Below, piece by piece: positions 58,830 to 64,000 of a stretch of 64,000 nucleotides of DNA. The notes beneath the pieces are model-generated. The model did not search any database, had not been told where the DNA came from, and worked only from the letters and a program-made list of their open reading frames with translations. Source of the DNA: Nectonema munidae (lineage: Eukaryota > Nematomorpha > Nectonematoida > Nectonematidae); assembly GCA_030549495.1 (NCBI GenBank), contig JAUIRK010000043.1, positions 1 through 64,000 of the forward strand, read 5' to 3'. Numbering within the stretch: the stretch's first letter is position 1; each line of letters opens with the position of its first letter. A program made the translations under genes and the position numbers.

Positions 58830-60629
58830 TTAATAGTAAAATCTCGTTTTGTGCGAAACTTTTACAGAGTTTTGTGCATGCCATTTTATTTTAGGAATTA
58901 CCATTTTTCTTACTTTGTATACAGAATGCATATCATCATTTACATCTTTTTCATCATCTGTAAATCTTTCAGCCTCTTCTTTTGAGCTAGTTTTCTTTTT
59001 TCTAATTTTTTGAATAACTGAAACAGCAACTTTTCTTACATTCATATCTTGATCTGCACACATACTAAGAAGAATCTGCTCTGTGTGGGCGAAAAAAAGC
59101 ATTTCCTTGAACAGTTTTTTTGCTATCATCTTTTCTTCATCATTTAGTTGCTTTAAGTATAGCAAGGAATGGAAAACTTTCTTTGGATCGTCTGCTACAT
59201 AAGGATAAAACTTAATGAAAAACCACATTGGTGCACTAAACTTTATAATCACAATAACGATTCTTCTCAATTCATTCTTGATGTTGCTACATAGCGTCTA
59301 AGAATTCTACTCCATAGTGTATTCCATCTTGATACACATAGGGGACCTGGCTCTATGGCAGCTAAATCACTATCAACAACACCCGTAATAACTGCATTGC
59401 AAATTCTATACAAATATTTTTGATCCCATCACAGATCTTCCCTTAGTTTTTCGTTCAAAACTGGGAAATTAGTAAAGTTAATTGCTTGAAATGAAACAAC
59501 TGGGAGCTCAGATAAACTCTCTTTTAATTGTTTTCCAATTGGACCAGACCAATTATCAGGACCCTTTAATTTACCATCATATTTATAAAAAAGTGCACGA
59601 AAAGGCAGCTCATTTCCGTGGAGCTGACAAATGAAATAATGAAGTGGGCGGCCAAGTAATATTTCAAGATGATGAATCGTTCCGTTTGTTGAGCCCACAT
59701 TTGCATTCGATTCCATCACTACCGACGCATACAATAGGCTGCTGAATTAAAATTTTCTGCACTAGAAATTTATAAATAGTTTTCGCAATTTCTTTTCCAT
59801 GTCCAGATTCAGGAGTGACATGTGTCAGATATTCATTGCCAGCTTCAACCATAATGATATAATGACCGTTCACCATTATCTATGAACTCCATTTATTAGT
59901 TTCTTCTTTCTTTACCATCACTCGAGTGGCTGTCTTTTTACCATCAAAATACAATGACGTTATGTTTTCTAAACTTGATTCTTCACTTGCTTGTCTTTTT
60001 AGTCTGTATTTTTTTCTTTCATTTCTTATTTTATGTGGCCCAATAATTTGCCTCTTGTCATTCTTTGTTATGATGCCATAATCAATCAATGTAGCAGTAG
60101 CTATAGCAGCTCCAGCATAATCACATCTGTCACAAGTAACGGCCAATGTGGGAAGGTTTGTTCTGTTCTGTGAAATGTTGTCTTTCAGATCTTTTGGATT
60201 GGGTATGAAATCACAATCAGTGTTGTCAAGAGAAATATCACTTCCATCATCAAAAACTTCTTCAGAAATAATGTCACCAACTATCAGATCTTTATTTTTC
60301 TCCTCAAGTTGTCTTTTGAATCTTTATGCATTAAGTTTTTCTTTTGCTGGCACTTTTTCCCACATTTTTGTTACTTTAAAATCAACGTTTCCAATTTTCA
60401 TATTCCTTTCACTTGGCTGGTCGAGTAGAAACTGCACTTCACGTTTTGGATCTTTTACATCACATTGACAGTGATATCCATCACAATTTTTAGTTTCACA
60501 CTTATATTACCAACAGTTCTTCAACATATCACCTTATGAAGGAAGCTTGTCAATTGGAAGAACACTTCTAGAACCAAACAATGAATGCTTTGTAGCACCT
60601 CTTGTTAATACACTGAGTTGAGAATCCAT
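58830..60629 (-). pseudogene. Decayed transposase-like gene (VGSDG / CQLHGNELP family)
   Basis: On the - strand an ATG at 60,629 opens MDSQLSVLTRGATKHSLFGS and the same frame continues to about 59,700. Features in order: a Cys/His cluster CETKNCDGYHCQC; FKVTKMWEKVP; LAVTCDRCDYAGAAIATATL; SLYFDGKKTATRV; YLTHVTPESGHGKEI; VCVGSDGIE. After a frame change come NVGSTNGTIHHLEILLGRPL, FICQLHGNELPFRALF and NWSGPIGKQL, then EPGPLCVSRWNTLWSRILRR, and after another frame change IIKFSAPMWFFIK and ILLSMCADQDMNVRK. An Asp-containing SDG-xxxN-xG block followed by Cys-x2-His-x-Asn-Glu-Leu recalls hAT-like catalytic regions. I know this as a repetitive uncharacterised family in invertebrates, so a transposon origin is likely but not shown. 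Four in-frame stops before the first frame change and another at 59,429-59,431 mark it as a pseudogene. Confidence 0.6.
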
Positions 60630-61331
60630 TCAAAATAATTAATTAATCTAAAAAATTTCAAAATTTAAAACTATTAGTTAAAAATATTAATATTTTTATA
60701 GTGAAAAATCAGGTTAAAAAAGTGAAGTTTAATTACTAATCATATTTAAAATAAAAATGCTGCAGACTAAAAGTTTACAAATTAACCTGAAATTGTGAAT
60801 ATCCAAAAGAGATCTATCTTTTGCCTGAAGAGCAGATTCTTATAAAAATCAACAATAAACGAAAAGTTGTTCTTATTCTATTTAAAATTTAATTATAAGT
60901 TTTCTAAGAAAATATAAAAAATTTATTTACTTGATGTAAATTTGTATAAATAAAAAATGGTTTGTATTAATGTTTTGTTCTGTCAACTTTTACAGATTTG
61001 ATATTTTCGTCATTCATTTCTCATTCCATTGTTTTAATTTTTGCCACTTTGTTACTTTTTTCAATTTCAAAATTTTATCTTCCTTTTGTCATGTAACTTT
61101 TTTAAATTTTTTTAACTCTTTTAATTTTCCATTCTTTTGAGCTGGTCAAGTCAAACAACTTTTTAGAAACCTTAAAATCTAAAAGTTAAAAGTCAAATCA
61201 AAAATTTTTAAGATCAAAAATCTTCATTATTATTCTGTTTTTTGAACAAAAGTATGAAGTACGCGCCTTACTTTATACATTTCAAATTTTGTGAAACATT
61301 AGAAATTTTCTAATATAAAATCTAACCTATG
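60630..61331. other. AT-rich spacer, nothing recognised
   Basis: This is AT-rich sequence lacking open frames, repeats or recognisable element ends. It would contain the 5' flank of the decayed - strand gene, but no terminal repeat is evident. Confidence 0.6.
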
Positions 61332-61367
61332 TTAACCCTATTAGTCCTGGGGGCGTAAAACGCCCCC
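61332..61367 (+). mobile_element. Possible piggyBac-type terminus with GC hairpin
   Basis: TTAA at 61,332-61,335 is followed directly by CCCTATTAGTCCTGG and then a perfect hairpin, GGGGGCG-TAAAA-CGCCCCC (61,349-61,367). piggyBac-type elements insert at TTAA, and their ends commonly begin CCCT or similar, so this looks like a left terminus. The reverse-complement end followed by TTAA was not found before the window ends. The hairpin stands out in very AT-rich DNA. Confidence 0.4.
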
Positions 61368-61684
61368 TTCACAAAAAAATTAATTGTAGAAAATTGGCTG
61401 AATCATATCCCTTCAAATTTTGTGACTTTTCCTAAAATCGCTAGCTGCATCTTTTGAAACCATTTTTATGGTAGTTGAATGACCCCTTCATGTCCAAAAC
61501 TTTCAATCAAAATAAAAAATTAAAATTTTTCAGCAAAATTTTGACATTATCTGTATTTAACCTTATAACTTAGGATCTATATTATATAATACCCTGAAAA
61601 TTTATAATTATATACAGTTTGGAACGCATAACACTTTATATATTTAATTTTTTCAATAATCATGGCTACCTTTTAAATTAGAAA
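61368..61684. other. AT-rich link between the CCCT terminus and the 150-bp array
   Basis: No gene is seen here. A TTTCAATCAAAAT phrase near 61,500 and AATGTCAATCAAAATTTTG near 61,685 hint that a decayed unit of the neighbouring array reaches into this stretch. Confidence 0.5.
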
Positions 61685-63180
61685 ATGTCAATCAAAATTT
61701 TGATTGATCAAAAATATATCTAATAAAATATACTTTCAAATTTTACATAAAGTATATGTTTTTATACTAAATCGGTCATGCTGTTTTCATTTCTGAACTC
61801 ATTTTTTACATTTAGGATTTGAAAATACCTATAAATATTAATCAAATTTGCGGTTTACTTCTGAAAATTGTCTCCAAAAACATTCCTTCACATTTTAAAT
61901 GAAATATATGTGTTATATTAAATCGGCCATGCTGGTTTCATTTTTGGGCTAATTTTTTACGTTTAGGATCTGAAAATACCTATAAGTGTTAATCAAATTG
62001 GCGGTTTACTTCTAAAAATTGTCTCCAAAAACATTCATTCAAATTTTACAATGAAATATATGTTTTATACCAAATCAACCATGATGTTTTCATTTCTGAA
62101 CTCATTTATCAAATTTAGAGGTTTTAAAATATCAGTCAAAATTTGCGGTTTACTTCTAAAAGCTATCTCCAAAAATATTCTCTCAATTTTACATGAAATA
62201 TTTGTTTTTATACCAAATCGATCATGCTGTTTTCATTTTTGAACTCATTTTTTACATTTAGGGTTTGAAAATACCTATAAGTATTAATCAAATTTGCGGT
62301 TTACTTCAGAAAATTGTCTCCAAAAATATTCTCTTGAAATATGTTTTTATACCAAATCAATCATGCTGTTTTCATTTCTGAACTCATTTTTTACATTTAG
62401 GATGTGAAAATAGCTATAAGTGTTAATCAAATGTGCGGTTTACTTCCAAAAATTGTCTCCAAAAACATTCATTCAAATTTTACAATTAAATATATGTTTT
62501 TATACCAAATCAACCATGCAGTTTCATTTATGGACTCAATTTTTGCAGTTTGAATTTGAAAATACATATACGTATCAATTAAATTTGCATTTAGTTCTAA
62601 AATTTGTTTTTATAACAAATAGATCATGATGATTTCATTTCTGAACACAGTTTTCGCATTTAGAGGTTTTACTGCAAGTGACAATCAAATTTGCGGTTTA
62701 TGTCTGAAAACTATATCCAAAAATATTCTCTCTAATTTTACATGAAATATATGTTTTTAAACCAATTCGACCATGATAATTTTTATTTGTGAAATCATTT
62801 TTTGCAATTAGAAGTTTTTAATGTCTGAAAGTGTCAATCAAATGTTCGATTTACGTCTAATGTCTACAGAAATATTTTTGAAATTTAAATAAAATATCTG
62901 TTTTTATGCCAAATGGAAGATGCTGTTTCATTTTTAGAATCAGGTTTGGCATTTATGGTTTTAAAATATCTGGAAGCTTTAATCAGATTTCCGGTTTACT
63001 TCTAGATACTGTCTTCAAAAATATTCTCAAAAAAATAAAATATCTGTTATATACCAAATTGACTATGCTTATTTTATTTCTGTACTGAATTTTGGATAAT
63101 ACGGTTAAAAAATATCTCGAAGTGGCAATTGAATTTGTAATGTATGCCTGAAAATCAGTTCTGTAAAAAATTTTCAAAAA
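61685..63180 (+). repeat. Eroded tandem array, unit ~150 bp
   Basis: About ten imperfect copies of a unit near 150 bp share the blocks AATCAAATTTGCGGTTTACTTC, shortened here as ATTTGCGGTTTACTTC, then GTCTCCAAAAACATTC, GAAATATATGTTTTTATACC, ATGCTGTTTTCATTTCTGAA and CATTTAGG. The GCGGTTTAC block is found near 61,850, 62,001, 62,145, 62,296 and 62,434, with diverged versions near 62,587, 62,693, 62,846, 62,991 and 63,138. Copies on the left are alike and those on the right are more diverged. Short open frames inside (for example 62,051-62,242) are products of the repeat. Confidence 0.85.
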
Positions 63181-64000
63181 ATGGTTGCATATTAGGTATA
63201 TAGTAAAAACTTTTTTTTTTGTTTTTTGGCTTTAATCCTCTTCATCTCTGGTTGAATTTTTAAAAAATAAAATTTTAAATTTTGAAATTTGTGAGGAGGA
63301 ACCAAGGAAACAATGAAAAGGAACTCAAAACACATAATAAATTGTTCTGACAAAGGAAGTCTACAGTTCAATGAACAGGAAGTGGTTTAATTTATAATAT
63401 TAGTCCCAAAAAGTTTTGACTAATAGAGTCCTCTTTACAAAGAAAAATTTTAAATCTAAGCTTATCTCTAGGATTACAATGAACATTTAACTAATATGGG
63501 TAGGAAATTTGAAAATTTAGAATATGTCAGATTTATCAAAAATGGCACAGATGCCAATATGTGAGAATTTAGTCACTATCAAGATATTTTTAATTTAAAT
63601 TGAATTTGTCATCTTTTCCTTTTGCTCAAAGAAATAATTTTTTAGATGAGAACATACTTTTTATAATGAACAATGAACATCACGAATGATTCATCAGAAA
63701 AAACCTTTGAATGAGTTGGTTGACAAATATTCAGGCCGATAATAAAATACACTATACTGATAAAAAGTCTAAGTCTCCTGAAGTTCTTTAATCAAAATTT
63801 TGGAGAGGAAAATAGTAATGTTATAATTATAAAAATTTTCGAACACACATGAAGAATATAAATTTCCAATGAAAAAAGAGCTACTAAGAAAGGATCCAGG
63901 AATGAATAGCAAAATTACATATAAATTATAATATGACGTAGAGACTACAAGTCGATAACGAATTTGTAGCCAAAAAGATGGAAGTCCTATCGATTTAATC
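63181..64000. other. AT-rich end of window, no gene recognised
   Basis: The stretch is AT-rich without a convincing open frame. An 8-bp inverted repeat, TATTAGTC with GACTAATA, spans 63,398-63,425. It is too short to assign to an element. Confidence 0.55.

Noticed and set aside
60148-60468. 106-codon + strand frame
   Set aside because: It is antisense to the decayed - strand transposase-like gene, which has the recognisable motifs.
62051-63088. Open frames of 60-69 codons within the 150-bp array
   Set aside because: They follow the tandem repeat, share its repeated phrases and have no domain.

Overview
The window looks like gene-poor, repeat-dominated invertebrate chromosomal DNA. The unique part is very AT-rich, a decayed gene keeps two short GT-AG introns (58 and 64 bp), and the transposon families (CR1-like LINE, several hAT-like lineages, piggyBac, a mariner-like end) are typical of arthropods and other invertebrates. 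An arthropod is my best guess. The species cannot be fixed from sequence alone.

Positions 1-40,297 are almost entirely one satellite built from a monomer of about 31 bp. It begins GTGCTCCCTGTTTGTGCC and ends CTGTGTTTAA, and it is poor in A on the + strand. The array is organised at several levels: monomers of 31 bp; higher-order units of about 0.95-0.99 kb; a 1.94-kb pair of a long and a short unit near 32.6-36.5 kb; a super-repeat of about 6.54 kb; and a large-scale duplication about 30.05 kb apart. The last is marked by two near-identical AT-rich islands of about 1.15 kb (7,961-9,105 and 38,012-39,163). The array probably continues left of the window and stops abruptly near 40,297.

Positions 40,298-64,000 are AT-rich unique DNA holding a graveyard of transposable elements. 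In order these are: a TE terminus fused to a hAT-like transposase relic (41.8-43.0 kb), a mariner-like terminus, a three-copy repeat (43.2-43.6 kb), a piggyBac transposase relic (43.8-44.5 kb), a hAT C-terminus with its terminal repeat (45.2-45.8 kb), a short hAT relic (48.5-49.1 kb), a hAT dimerisation-domain relic on the - strand (49.2-49.6 kb), and a dead CR1-like LINE (50.9-53.9 kb). Then come a decayed multi-exon transposase-like gene (54.2-56.0 kb), a second decayed transposase-like gene on the - strand (58.8-60.6 kb), a possible piggyBac-type terminus with a GC-rich hairpin (61.3 kb), and an eroding array with a unit of about 150 bp (61.7-63.2 kb).

The only plausible intact host gene is a small single-exon TAL/NHLH-type bHLH protein on the - strand (57,894-58,130). 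There is no operon-like or pathway organisation. The interest lies in the multi-level satellite and its duplicated AT island, and in the layering of transposon families. Family calls were made by recognising conserved motifs by eye and were not checked by database search.
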